Shown here in pieces: positions 37,167 to 48,499 of a DNA stretch of 64,000 bases. Under the pieces are notes generated by a model. The model saw only the letters and a list, made by a program, of their open reading frames with translations. It searched no databases and had not been told where the DNA came from. A program made the position numbers and the translations under genes. Origin of the DNA: Embiotoca jacksoni (Eukaryota > Chordata > Actinopteri > Embiotocidae); NCBI GenBank assembly GCA_022577435.1, contig JAKOON010000008.1:21898501-21962500 (forward strand). Reading direction: 5' to 3'. Positions within the stretch are counted from its first letter, which is position 1. Every line of letters starts with the position of its first letter.

Positions 37167-38003
37167 TAGGCCTGCACGAGTTTTATGGCCACTGAAGACA
37201 TCGGTTCAATACCAAAGAAAAGCAGTCATGTTACTTCAGTGATATGGAAATGGTTTGGTTTTACAAGGTCCAACATTGAACAGAACAACATGCTGTGTAA
37301 AGTTTGTAAAATGTCTATTAGAATGAAAAGTAGCAGCACAACAATCCTGTTGCAGCACCTGAGACAAAAACATACATTGGAGTGGGAGCAATGTGTGTCT
37401 CCTCGACATTCGGATGTTAGCTCCCTTCCCAAAACCACGGCTAAATAGCAGCAAACTTTAGCTGCCTCATTTTCCAGTGTCACCCCGTGTGACACGACAG
37501 TGGAAGGAAATGACAGAAGTCTTGGCATTTCATATCGGGAAAGACATGGTGCCCATTTACGTGGTCAAAAAGACTATTACGATGTTGTAAACAACTGATC
37601 CCAAGATTGACCCACCGAGCTGTAAATATTGTAGCACTGCCCTGTAAAACCAAACACCAGACAAGATGAGCAGAATGTTCACATAAAATAGTCATATTGT
37701 TGCACAGCTGGAAAACTAAGCAGAGAGACTACTGGAGATGCTTCTTGCTTAACAAAAAGAAAATCGAAATGCAACCTGTTTATTTGTTGTAATATATTCA
37801 TTGTAATATATATCTCCAGACATTGCCAAACTGTGGTGCTTTGTTTTACACACGTGTGGCTTTTTGTTTTAATAAAGAAAACCGTTTTTCAGTTTTGTCT
37901 TCAATTAATGTAGACAGAAATGAAATCAATTAAAATCATGAATCGTACATAAAAATGAAAAAAAAATCTAGATGTAATTTTTTGGGGCTATATTGCCCAG
38001 TCA
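37167..38003 (+). mobile_element. hAT-superfamily transposon, internally deleted
   Basis: The left edge contains GGCCTGCACGA, resembling the TAGGGCTGCACGA ends common on vertebrate hAT elements. The right edge, with ATCATGAATCG, a poly-A/T stretch and TTGGGGCTATATTGCCCAG, resembles the opposite end of such elements. Between them lie an open BED-finger frame and a decayed transposase start. At about 0.84 kb it is much shorter than a complete hAT element (usually about 3 kb or more), so most of the transposase is missing. The 8-bp target duplication expected for hAT could not be identified, so the exact borders are tentative. Confidence 0.62.
37185..37448 (+). pseudogene. BED zinc-finger N-terminus of an hAT transposase
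   Basis: This 87-codon frame starts at ATG 37185 and has the BED zinc-finger layout: an aromatic signature SVIWKWFGF at residues 18-26, then Cys38-x2-Cys41, and His58-x4-His63. BED fingers bind DNA at the N-terminus of hAT transposases and their domesticated ZBED relatives. The frame ends with TAG shortly after the finger. Past that stop, frame 1 (from 37510) encodes LAFHIGKDMVPIYVV and, beyond a TAA at 37588, TTDPKIDPPS. These match the start of the hAT catalytic region (typically AKDMxPxSVV... and DPRYxLPSR). The finger itself is undamaged, but it is cut off from a catalytic domain that is broken and mostly deleted. It is therefore most simply a transposon fragment; a short DNA-binding peptide cannot be excluded. 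Confidence 0.78.
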
Positions 38004-38497
38004 CACATCCATCAATCCACCCATCAGCTTTTCAGTGAGTTCAAGCTTCTAGAAAAACAAAGGAATCATGTAAAGTGGACACTAGATAGCATAAATGACT
38101 GCAGGCGGGCTCCATCGCAGTAGCCGAGCATTTCAAAACAATTTGTTGAAAATACACTATTTCCACATGACGAGAGAAAACCACTGCTCTTCAACTGTGG
38201 CCCTGCTGCATTCAAAGACTGAAGATACGTTTGAAGTTTGAAAGGATAAATGTACCCATTAAGAATTTATGTCTCCACTCACGCTCTCATACAAAGTAAA
38301 GCCACGGCACCAACAAGAATAAATGACGATCAGATGCTCCTTCCTCCAGGGTATGATTTGTATTGCTAATATAACTGCCCTTTGCAACAGAGCTGCTGAG
38401 TCACAGTTGTTCCCACAACCCTAGAAACTGACCTCTCTTTGGGCTGGAGACAGGTGCCTGCCCCTTCCCCCAAAGGCAAGACCCCCAGCCACAGTGA

Positions 38498-38501
<4 letters not shown>

Positions 38502-38573
<72 letters not shown>
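38502..38573. repeat. (CA)36 microsatellite
   Basis: Uninterrupted CA run of 72 bases. Confidence 0.97.
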
Positions 38574-38574
<1 letters not shown>

Positions 38575-39665
38575 CATACACATAAGGCAGCTTCCGGGTT
38601 ATGAGGTCACTCTGACATGCACAGGCCAAGCTGTCATGTCAGCCGTTATGAAGAGCCTGGCTGTCTGGGAGATTTAATTAGCGTGGCTTGGGTGAAGTAA
38701 GTCCCATGTGCAGGTTGGGGCCGGGATAAGGTGGTGTCTAATAATATGTCTCTGACTGGAGCTAGGCCATGTTGGTAAAGGCTGAGAGCCATCAGTGACA
38801 CACTGGCAAGCTTTCCCTATTTGGATGTCACATTCAACTAGTGGGCAGATAGCGATGGCCTGCAGAATTCACGTAAGGCAAGACAGAGAGGCGGTATTAG
38901 CCATAGTGGCTACTAGTACCTTAGAGAAACAAGTTCAGATGCTTCTGAGCAATTAAAACAAGATAAGACAAACTTCTATCTGTGCATTATAATGTGAAAC
39001 GTAGTTTTGAAATCTGGGTGAAAAAAAAATTATTAAAAGGGAAAAAGTTTAACACAAATTTGAGACAGTACTATTAAAAAAAAAAAAAAATTCAAAGGAT
39101 CAATTATTTTGTCACAGCGTTAAAGAAAACTATTGGTCCAGTGGCGATTACAGTCTTTTAAAGTTAATAACTTTGAAATACTAACTTCAATATCATCAGT
39201 AAAATTCTAATTAAACTGGAAAGACAGTTGAACAACTGACTGGCCCAACTGCAGCAGCTCATTTAGGTATTAGTAGATTTCACACTTTAAACTTAACAGA
39301 TATTTTTGTGTTAAAACACTGTGGGCGACAATGACAATGTTATGAATATTACGTTAGTAGTTTTATATCAAAAGACTGTGGGTATATTCCAGTCCTAAAC
39401 TTGACCTTCGCCTTCGAACATCATTTGGCTTCGCCTGAGTGCAGTTTTGTTCTGACCAGGCTGCTGCGACAACCACTGCGATGATATCGTATAAGTGAAT
39501 GTGTTATTATAGGTGATGTGTCTGTGTGTGTAACACATGGCTCTCCGGGGACAACTTTGTCTTTGATGTAGCTGCCAGCCAGCTAGTTGGATGACTGATC
39601 AGCTGTTTCTGAAATGGGAACGAGAGGCTATCAGGGATTTTAGCTACAAGCAGATGGTGTTGTGT

Positions 39666-39667
<2 letters not shown>

Positions 39668-39692
<25 letters not shown>
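39668..39692. repeat. Short (CA)n microsatellite
   Basis: About twelve CA units followed by imperfect units. Confidence 0.85.
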
Positions 39693-39699
<7 letters not shown>

Positions 39700-39850
39700 A
39701 GACACGGAGGCATAGATGTAGAGTTCAAGAGGCTGCAGAACACATACAACATGTATGCACAAACGCAGACACAGTGCTATCCTAACCCACACTTAATCGC
39801 ATCCAGGCACACAGCATCTCTCAGAGGCAGCAAGTCCAACATGACTAATT

Positions 39851-39852
<2 letters not shown>

Positions 39853-39933
<81 letters not shown>
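39853..39933. repeat. (AC)40 microsatellite
   Basis: Uninterrupted AC run of about 81 bases. Confidence 0.96.
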
Positions 39934-39935
<2 letters not shown>

Positions 39936-40165
39936 CGCGCTCACACACAAACAGAGCCTTCTTAGAGATTGTAAATTACTGTGGCAATAATTGCATTAGT
40001 GCGGTAAGTAAATTAAATGGCTGTATTCTTGCAGCCTCTGCGGCAGGACGGAGTGCAGGTCTGTGCTCCTGGTAGCCCTCACAGACCCTGTCGTGTTGTC
40101 AGCTGTTCTACGTCATACACCATTACCTGCAACCACTGCTTCCCCGTTTCAAAGACCCACCCGCG

Positions 40166-40260
40166 CATACACACGCATGTACTACACATGCCAGCGCACA
40201 CGCACACATGCACACGCACACGTGCACACACGCACACTCACACACTCACACACACACACA
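40166..40260. repeat. Imperfect CA/CG-rich alternating tract
   Basis: Degenerate CA repeat with many CG, TG and CT substitutions, becoming a pure CA run at its right end. Confidence 0.8.
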
Positions 40261-40490
40261 GAAGGTTTGTAGTTTGTTTCGAAAGTTCATTGTACATTTT
40301 CTTAACCGTGTCAAGATGTAATTGAACAGCACATGTATTATTCACAGCTCTTTGCCTGCTCGCCCCTTGTTGTTTCTTCTGTAGCTACATGCGGCTTTGC
40401 GGACAACACCTGAGAATATTAAGCAGGCAGCCATGCAGATACAGTACAGATGGATAACACTATTGCAAACGTGTAAGCTTGTCATTTTAA

Positions 40491-40492
<2 letters not shown>

Positions 40493-40544
<52 letters not shown>

Positions 40545-40554
40545 GCGCGCGCGC
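40493..40554. repeat. (AC)n(GC)n microsatellite
   Basis: About 25 AC units passing directly into an alternating CG run (40,542-40,554). Confidence 0.95.
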
Positions 40555-41423
40555 AAACACACAAACACAAATAACCAAAGACAAGACTGCCGGAGAGCGA
40601 TAGTAAGCTTAGAGATCTAGGTGTAGGTGTTGTAAGGTTTATCTATGTCAGTATCAGAAGTCACATCACGTCAGGGGTGTTTCTGGTGACAAGCTAAGGG
40701 GCTTAGCCAGCTGGACGCCTGTGACCTGTTAAACAACCGATAAGCCCTCTCAGCACGTCACCGGGTGAGCTTTATGCACGTTACAGATGAGATTATTAAA
40801 TAAGAAAACTTGTATTTATGGAGAATCGTATAAAAGGCCTGAAAAGGCAGACAAAATATCATGAACTCATGCATTCATATGTAATGTAATGTAAACTGTG
40901 TTACATCGCCTTAAACTGCTTTCAATAATATATCACACCAGAATGAAAAATCAAGTAAAACAGGTAACACAATTTACTGTATCATGCAACAGAATCCAAT
41001 ACTAGCTAACTAACACTGTAATAAAATGCAAGCACAAGACTCAAGAGTAGTCTGTTGGGAAGACAATAGACCTAATTCAAAGACGAATCATTCAGCACAA
41101 TTTCAGCTACAGTTACATACTCGATTGACCAACACTAAAATAATAATTTAGTGCGTTCACAAGCTGAATGTAATCACAAATGTAGGCCTTGGGTCTGATC
41201 CAAGAAGCTGAGTTATTTGGATAGTTTTGCTGACTCAGAAGTGGGACATAGACTGAAGTAGAGAGGTCTGAATTTGAAAACATACAGGAGGACCACTTCA
41301 TGGCACCATACAGTTAACATTGTTTTGTGACTGCCACCCTGCAGACAGACTCGGGTAAGGGTATTGATTTGAAAATGAAGGATAATGGTTGGGACTAATC
41401 AAACAGAAAGGGAGCTTTCAGGC

Positions 41424-41432
41424 TGTGTGTCT

Positions 41433-41508
<76 letters not shown>

Positions 41509-41534
41509 GGGTGTGGGTGGGTGGGTGGGTGGGG
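41424..41534. repeat. (GT)n microsatellite passing into (GGGT)n
   Basis: A GT run (41,438-41,499) leads into eight closely spaced G3-G4 runs to 41,534. Confidence 0.95.
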
Positions 41535-42244
41535 AAGAGGTGGTGGTGGGGGAATGAAAGCCATCTATAGCCAAAGAAAAAAATCCATACACTAGGTAAG
41601 CTAATAGAAGCGCATTGACAGCAATCCACATTTCTGCTACCACACTGCGTCGAGGTCATGAAACCAGAACTGTCCAATCCCATTTAGACACGGGGATCTG
41701 GGCGAGAGACAGTGTCAATGCACATGAGCTGGAATGAGATCAAACCAAGGGAACAGCCACAATTACCACCACAGCCTGAGCTGGCATCCCTCCGAATGAT
41801 TATGGTGCCATCTGATGCAGCATGAGCAAAAACGGTGGAATTTTATGTAGTCGGGATGGTGGTTAATGCGGCAGAGAGCCAGAAACAGCTGATTGAATGA
41901 AGCTGTCCTTCGAGGTGTGGCAGCTAGACATATCTTACATTTTTTTCTGCTAAATGCTGCATTAATTTTTTAGCAATAGTGTACATTTTCTTGTAAAAAT
42001 AAATTTGCATGACAGCAGGATTAAAGAAGGCTTTCTTGAAAATATTCCAGGAGATAATATTTAGGGGAGATGATCACTACATTTTACTGAAAACTCTATT
42101 CTCTCCATGGAATCACATTTACATTTTTATTCAGGATTGTCTCCAATAGGGAGATGGAGTAATTTATGCTTCTTGTTACTGGGCTGTCTGCTCCAGTTTG
42201 GAACTGAATATGCTATTGTGGTGTGACTTTTTTTTCTTTCTGTT

Positions 42245-42246
<2 letters not shown>

Positions 42247-42291
<45 letters not shown>

Positions 42292-42302
42292 CGCGCGCGT
42301 GT
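42247..42302. repeat. (GT)n(GC)n microsatellite
   Basis: GT run to 42,289 followed by an alternating GC run to 42,299. Confidence 0.94.
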
Positions 42303-42548
42303 GCCATATGAAGGTGTCTTAATGCCTGCGGCAAACTGGCACACTCAGCAGATGGGAGAGAGACTGATCCCCTGTTTGTTGACAGTGCACTTAAATGCGG
42401 ATGTTTGTGTAGGTGTGGAGGTGTGTAGGTGTGTATGTGTGTGAAACCGCACATCATAAAACATCTCCGGTGAGTAGTAAATAAATCATAAACAATTCGC
42501 TCAATCCCAACAAAAACCAGTCAGCTCTGCTCTCTTCTTTATCTGTGC

Positions 42549-42549
<1 letters not shown>

Positions 42550-42632
<83 letters not shown>

Positions 42633-42633
42633 A
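42550..42633. repeat. (GT)35(GA)n microsatellite
   Basis: GT run to 42,620 followed by a GA run. Confidence 0.96.
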
Positions 42634-43023
42634 AATGTATGTACACATTTTGCACTCCATAAGTATTGAGGTTAATACATGGATGAATTATTAACTTTCA
42701 CAGGCAGCATTCAATCTGCGGTAATCAGGAAAAAAAAATAATCTGATTGCCTCTCAGGGCAGAAAACCCAAAGACACACACAGGTGAGTAATTTTAGATG
42801 ACTTCAAGTCATGCTACCATCTGATGGAAAGACACAGTGAGTCATGCAGATAGAGAGATGGGGACAATGATAGAAAACCAGAAAGAACTGACGTCTATCA
42901 TAAATGTTTCATAAAGCTCTCAGAACTGTGAAGGATTCATCAAACCCAGAGGGAGGTCTCTGGCCTTCGTACCACTCCCTCCTCTTCAGTTTCTGGCATC
43001 TATTTTCTTCCTCTCTCGCTCGC

Positions 43024-43027
<4 letters not shown>

Positions 43028-43095
<68 letters not shown>
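43028..43095. repeat. (CA)34 microsatellite
   Basis: Uninterrupted CA run of 68 bases. Confidence 0.97.
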
Positions 43096-43097
<2 letters not shown>

Positions 43098-43099
43098 CC

Positions 43100-46000
43100 A
43101 GGAGAGTTATATATGAGCGTAGATAGCATCAACTGCAGAGTTATCATCATCTGGCTTTTCATTTACCAGCCCTATTAGCCCCATTACCCTCTCAGCCAGA
43201 CCCTCTGCTTGCCCTTCTGCTCCCTTTTCACAGCAAAACCATGATTATCTTTCTGAAGCCTGTCTATTCCAAATGTATTCAGTTGCTTCCTGCGACTCAA
43301 ATGCTTGGCTGAATGTGCTCTGTGCTGGCTTACATGCGTGTTTGGTTGCTAGCTGGCTGACTGGCTGGTTCCCTTGCTCGCTGGTGGCTACCTGGCCTGT
43401 TAGGTCATTTAAGGTGCCCAAATGATGAATTCCGCAGTGGGTGACGAGCAGGCAGATGGCTTGGCCTCCCAACACCCCTTCATGTGAACGTGAGGGGAGG
43501 AGGGGATGCGAACTGACAAGAGTGCCGAAGTCTCACTACGCACCAGAGCTCAGAGCAGCATGTGGCGGACCATGGTCCAGCTCACAGAGACACAGAACAT
43601 ACCCATACACACAAAACAGACATTATGAATAATTACTATTCAAAGATCCTTCACGTAGATCAAAGCAAGCTGGCACCAATTTGGTCACATTCATTAAGAG
43701 CCATGTTTAATGCGTGTTAGATATTTTGAAACAGTGTGGTATGTTAATAGGGTGCTGCATGTTTGCACGAGTGAGGAATGCAGCTAATTAAAATTCTGAC
43801 ATGTAAAAATGTGTGTACATGTCTGTGATTATGTTTGTTCAATGATATGCATTGAAGTGCCTCTAATGTGTTTCATTTTATATTAATCACATGTAATACT
43901 GCTTAATGTGTTTAACAAAGACAACCTGAGTGTTTCAGTGAGAGTGAGGAACCACAGAGGGATCGAACACAGCCATAATGAGACTGAAGTATCCTTTGAC
44001 AATAATACGGGTAATTGTCAGTCTGACTGTGTAATCTGCCATTGTTGTTGGGGCTTTATTACCGCAGGTTTATTCAGCACTATGCTTTTTTCACTTTGCA
44101 ATGAAAAAAAACCCTAAAGGATTTATTATAGGCTATATTTTCAGTGTATCTACAGAGAGTTTACCAAAATATACTGAAAATGCTGTTTTATTCTGGATCA
44201 ATATCCTAAGAATTATGTTTATAGTGGACAATTTTGCAACTTGCAATTTATGCCCTGTGGCAATTTTCAGTACCAAAGCAAAAGGTAATGTGTCCCTTAT
44301 GCAACAAGGCAGAAAGTTAGAGTGTGCCCATTGTGCATTTAAGAGCCCAACTTTCGTGCAGTGGTTTGCATTCAGTCACATAACTACATCGTCAATTGAA
44401 ATGAACCTTTTTTATGAACCCTATTATTTTAACTATATTAAACCCCAACTAAGAAATTATGTTGCCTAGCCATACCATGAACATAGTTTATTTAGTTGCC
44501 CCCAAAAGAAGTTCACACTCATGCTAACACACATACACACATTTATACCAATGCTGCTGACTTCTTGTCCACGAAGAGATTCCTTTAAGAATGTGTGTTG
44601 GAAAAAAAAATGGTCACGATGTCCATGCAAGTTACCACAAATGATAGGGCGAAAGTTCATTGGACAAACAAATTAGCATTTCCCAGCAGGCTTTCGTCCT
44701 TGATAACTTTGCAGAATAAAGCAAGCAAATTAAGAAGGACTAAGCGATGGGTAGAAATAATAGTCAACTTATTGTTAATAAAACATGGAGTTTTGGAACC
44801 TTTCAATAAAGACAAATAAAGCTGCATAAAAAAGGATATCAATCAAAACCATAAGTGTTGTACAAAAGGTGGAAAGGTGGTGTATATATATCTATCAACA
44901 TCAACTACACTGCAATGTCAATATGGTTGACTGGTTACATCTAAGAAGTTCATGCGCATAAAACTCTGCTAAACATTCATTTACAGGTCCCTGGTGGCTT
45001 CTTCCCCTCCTGCAGTTCACTGGTCACACTATTGATAGATTCACTATTGGCAGATACTGAAAACACTGCCATTGGTTACAAAAAAGCATTGGACGTAAGT
45101 CAGCATTTTCACAGAATTGTCCAATGTCGACGTTTTGGTCTGTCGATAGAGGTGTTCATTCTCAGCAGTGGCTTGATCATTCTTCCTCTGGGACAGCAAC
45201 AGAAGCATAACATTTGTTTTCTGTGTGTTTTGGTCTGAGGTAGATGCCGTTGTGGTTTTTAAATCAAGTCCAGAAAAGTTGTCTTAGATAAATAAAGGCA
45301 GCAAAGAGGAGTGAGGCCAATGTGTAGCAATTAAATGTTGTGTTGTCAGAACACAGGTGACCCTCAGCATTTTCTTTTTTTTGCATATCGGCTGTGTTCA
45401 ACATCTGCTTCACCTGTTGTGGCTTTGCTGCATGCGTACTGTTTAAATCAGCCCCAGGCAAGATGCCATTTCAAGGTAGACAGCTCAATTGCTCAAGATG
45501 ATTGACAAGTATTAGCACAAGAACTTGACCATTTGCGGGGGAGGAGGTCAAGACTAAAAATACACAAGTGTGGCCTGAAGGCGGAAAGCTGTATATTGTG
45601 TCTTTCACGCTTGCACATTTCCTGAAGAGCTCCTGAATATTCCAGGTTTCTCTGATGACAGGAGATACAGAGGATGAATGCTCAGGGCTGAAAATGAAAA
45701 TAGGACATGACCGCTGGCAGAATTCACATGCTAAACCGTGTGAGGCACTATAATAATCCTGTATTGTGTGAGCAATTAGCATGCTGTGTTGTATGAGAAA
45801 ACAATCTGTTAAATTTTTAATTGAAACAAGTGCAGTAGTGTTGCTGATTGTCACTATAAAACCACCAAGCCCTTATTGTTCAACTGAAATTCCCTGTATA
45901 AACATTTAATTTAGCTAAAAATTGCCTGACCCTCTGGTGGCTGAGAATTTCATCTTATAGACCAATAAAATAAGCTGAATATCTTTTACATGACTGGGGA

Positions 46001-47100
46001 TGCTTTGAAGGACAGTAATAGCCCTCTTTAATACACAAACGGACAAGTCTGATGGAACCTGGAGATCAATAATAAATTAAAGAGTGCTCCAGCCACTTCA
46101 CACTAAAATGGCTCCCTGGAGGAGATGCCAGCAAAGTCTCTTTATCTCTTCTAAGGAGCTACCCTCTTGATTTGATCTCTCTCCAATAAGCTGCATACTC
46201 CTCTAAAGGAACTGACTTGGCTGAAAACTTTATAGAGTGTAATGCTTTTTTTCAAATACTGTTTCCAATCTGTTTGATTGGTATTTCTCATATAAGTGTA
46301 AATACTAAAATTATATGAGCACTGAATATAATCATTTACCAGCACTTTACCACAGGCAAATGTTTGATGAAGATTGGCCAACATTGTTATGGCTTCACTG
46401 CTGTGCTTTGGTTCTGCGGCAACAGCATTATCAAAATACACGACTACTGAAGTTCTTAAACCGAATACAAGTGGTTTCTTTATCTCCCCAAAACCAGTAA
46501 ACATCACCTATTCAAAGGTGGTTCCCCTGAGAAAGACACACAGCTCAGAAAAATAGTAGAAAGCACCAGTAAATGACAAGCAATGGGAGAAAAAAGCAGT
46601 GTGGGGTCTCAGGGGACTGTGTGAGCATGTGCAGAAAGTGTACCTAAAAGACAATCACAAACATTGTCAGCATGACATGACATGAGGTTCATTTTTTGAT
46701 GGGATGGAAAGAAACAGAATAACATCTCTTTTAAAATGGAGCATTCTTTTCAGCTGAATATATTTCAGTCAGGTATTTTTGCGATGATTGAGCTTTTACT
46801 CACATTACTGGTGGAATTAAATTATCCGTGTGAGCTTAGTTGGTTAGTGACATTAAAACTCTACTTTTAAAGCAAATATGTAACAAAAAAGCTGCAGATA
46901 ATGTGTCCTCTACAACTTTTGATCTGAATGGAAGCAGCGTTTGCAGAGAGTACTCTATATTGCGTGATTAAAGGATAAAAGGGGAAGCAAATGGCTGACG
47001 CATTAGCTCAATGTTTACTTCTGCAGTCACTCAAAATAAATCCCCGACTCACTCACTCTCTTGTTCTTGGCCATTTTCCCTGCTGACCATTCTACTTCAA
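43100..47100. other. Unique AT-rich sequence
   Basis: No recognisable gene. A 122-codon AT-rich frame at 44,101 and a 65-codon minus-strand frame at 45,264-45,461 ending in a hydrophobic segment (LASLLFAAFIYL) are unassigned. Confidence 0.5.
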
Positions 47101-47101
47101 T

Positions 47102-47653
47102 ATGTTTCATTCTCGTCCTGCCTATTTTTCTGCAGTGGCAGAGTGTGTATATTTTGTGGTCTTTGTGTATCTTGTCGTGGCTTGTTGGTCGTCTTCCAGG
47201 TCATGTCGTTCCCTAAAGATGACAGCAGGCTTGCGGGGTGAGGCGGATGCTGCCAGGTGGCCAAATATGCAGGGACGAGCATCTCTGAGCAGCGCTGAGA
47301 CAGGGGCTTGCTCCGTTATTTGCCAAATGTATTACTGCGGTGTTCGGCATGCGGTCATGCAAACAGCTTATTGTTCACACGGGTCAAACAGGCCATCGCA
47401 GTCCAGTCAAGTCCCCGCCAGCTCAGCGTGCCACATCTACATGAAGCTGGAGATAAGACGAATGACAGGGAAGGTCATTAAAACAGGAACAACATCACTG
47501 CTCTCACTCACGCTGAATATGAATGGAGCCGCCAACTTGGATATGTACAGACATATGATTCTCAGGAGAGGACGCCTTTGCCTGTTGCTTGACGCTCTGG
47601 CTCCCCGTTTTCTGGCAGGAACCATTGAAATGCAGACCGAGGGGTATGGATAA
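47102..47653 (+). other. 183-codon open frame, unrecognised
   Basis: This is the longest open frame in the window that is not a dinucleotide repeat. It begins with a hydrophobic stretch (ECVYFVVFVYLVVACW, near residues 14-29) and then becomes a mixed, Ser/Arg-rich sequence with no motif I know. There is no upstream promoter element, and splice sites that would explain it are not evident. At roughly 6,000 stop-to-stop intervals in a window of this size, an open frame this long is expected about once by chance, so I do not call a gene. Confidence 0.12.
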
Positions 47654-47983
47654 TGGACTGTCCCACAGTGGCACACTCTCTGCCATTCCCTCAGACAGAC
47701 ACTCCTGCTGTAGTCTGCACCACACATCCCCTCTTTTCAACCCCAGGGAGATGCTGGCGAGTGGCCAATCATCACTGAGCGTGTGAGTGACTGAATATGT
47801 GCTTGTGTGTTTGTGCGTGTGATTTCTGTGTGGGAATGTAGGAAGCGCTTGCTCGCCAAGAGCTATGCTTATTAATGCCCTACAGACTAAGTGCTCTCTT
47901 TTGCGCTCTCCTTCCCTCCTCTGCCAATCTTCATCGCCCTCTGAGTGGTCATTGCTGAGAGGGATGGAGGAGGAGGCGGTGCA

Positions 47984-48014
47984 GGGGGGGAGGGGGAGGG
48001 GACAGGGGGGGGGG
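47984..48014 (+). other. Quadruplex-prone G-rich tract
   Basis: Runs of 7, 5, 4 and 10 G are separated by A, A and ACA. This satisfies the usual four-run G-quadruplex rule on the plus strand. Confidence 0.8.
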
Positions 48015-48085
48015 TGCTGGAGGCAAATACACGGACAAAGCAGTGTATAAGAGGAAGTACACTAGTGGGCTTCGACAACGCTAAG

Positions 48086-48110
48086 CCCCCCCACCCCCCT
48101 CCCCCCCTCC
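48086..48110 (-). other. Quadruplex-prone C-rich tract (G-rich on minus)
   Basis: Runs of 7, 6 and 7 C are separated by single A or T, then T and CC. The long runs can be divided to give four G-runs on the minus strand. It faces the G-rich tract 71 bases to its left. Confidence 0.75.
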
Positions 48111-48425
48111 TTTCACCCAGCTGCCTTCTCTGTTTGATGCTGAGAGCAATCAATAGACTCAACTCCGAGCTGCGCCTCAGATTGTCTCACACTCCTCACC
48201 CGAACCACATACATAACTCGCTGACTTCCACCATGTTCAACAATAATAGAATACAGGACCACTGCCAAGCACACCTGATTACTTCTATTCAAAAGCTCAT
48301 TTCACACACACACAGTAACATGAATGAGTCATAAGCCTTGACAGAGCCTGCAACTGCTTTCTTTTTTGCCTCAGTGAGATTTATCAGAAGAGCCCCACAG
48401 TTTTTACTGGTACCCTAAATACCGT

Positions 48426-48426
<1 letters not shown>

Positions 48427-48495
<69 letters not shown>
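48427..48495. repeat. (GC)5(AC)29 microsatellite
   Basis: Alternating GC at 48,427-48,436, continuing as AC. Confidence 0.95.
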
Positions 48496-48496
<1 letters not shown>

Positions 48497-48499
48497 GTA

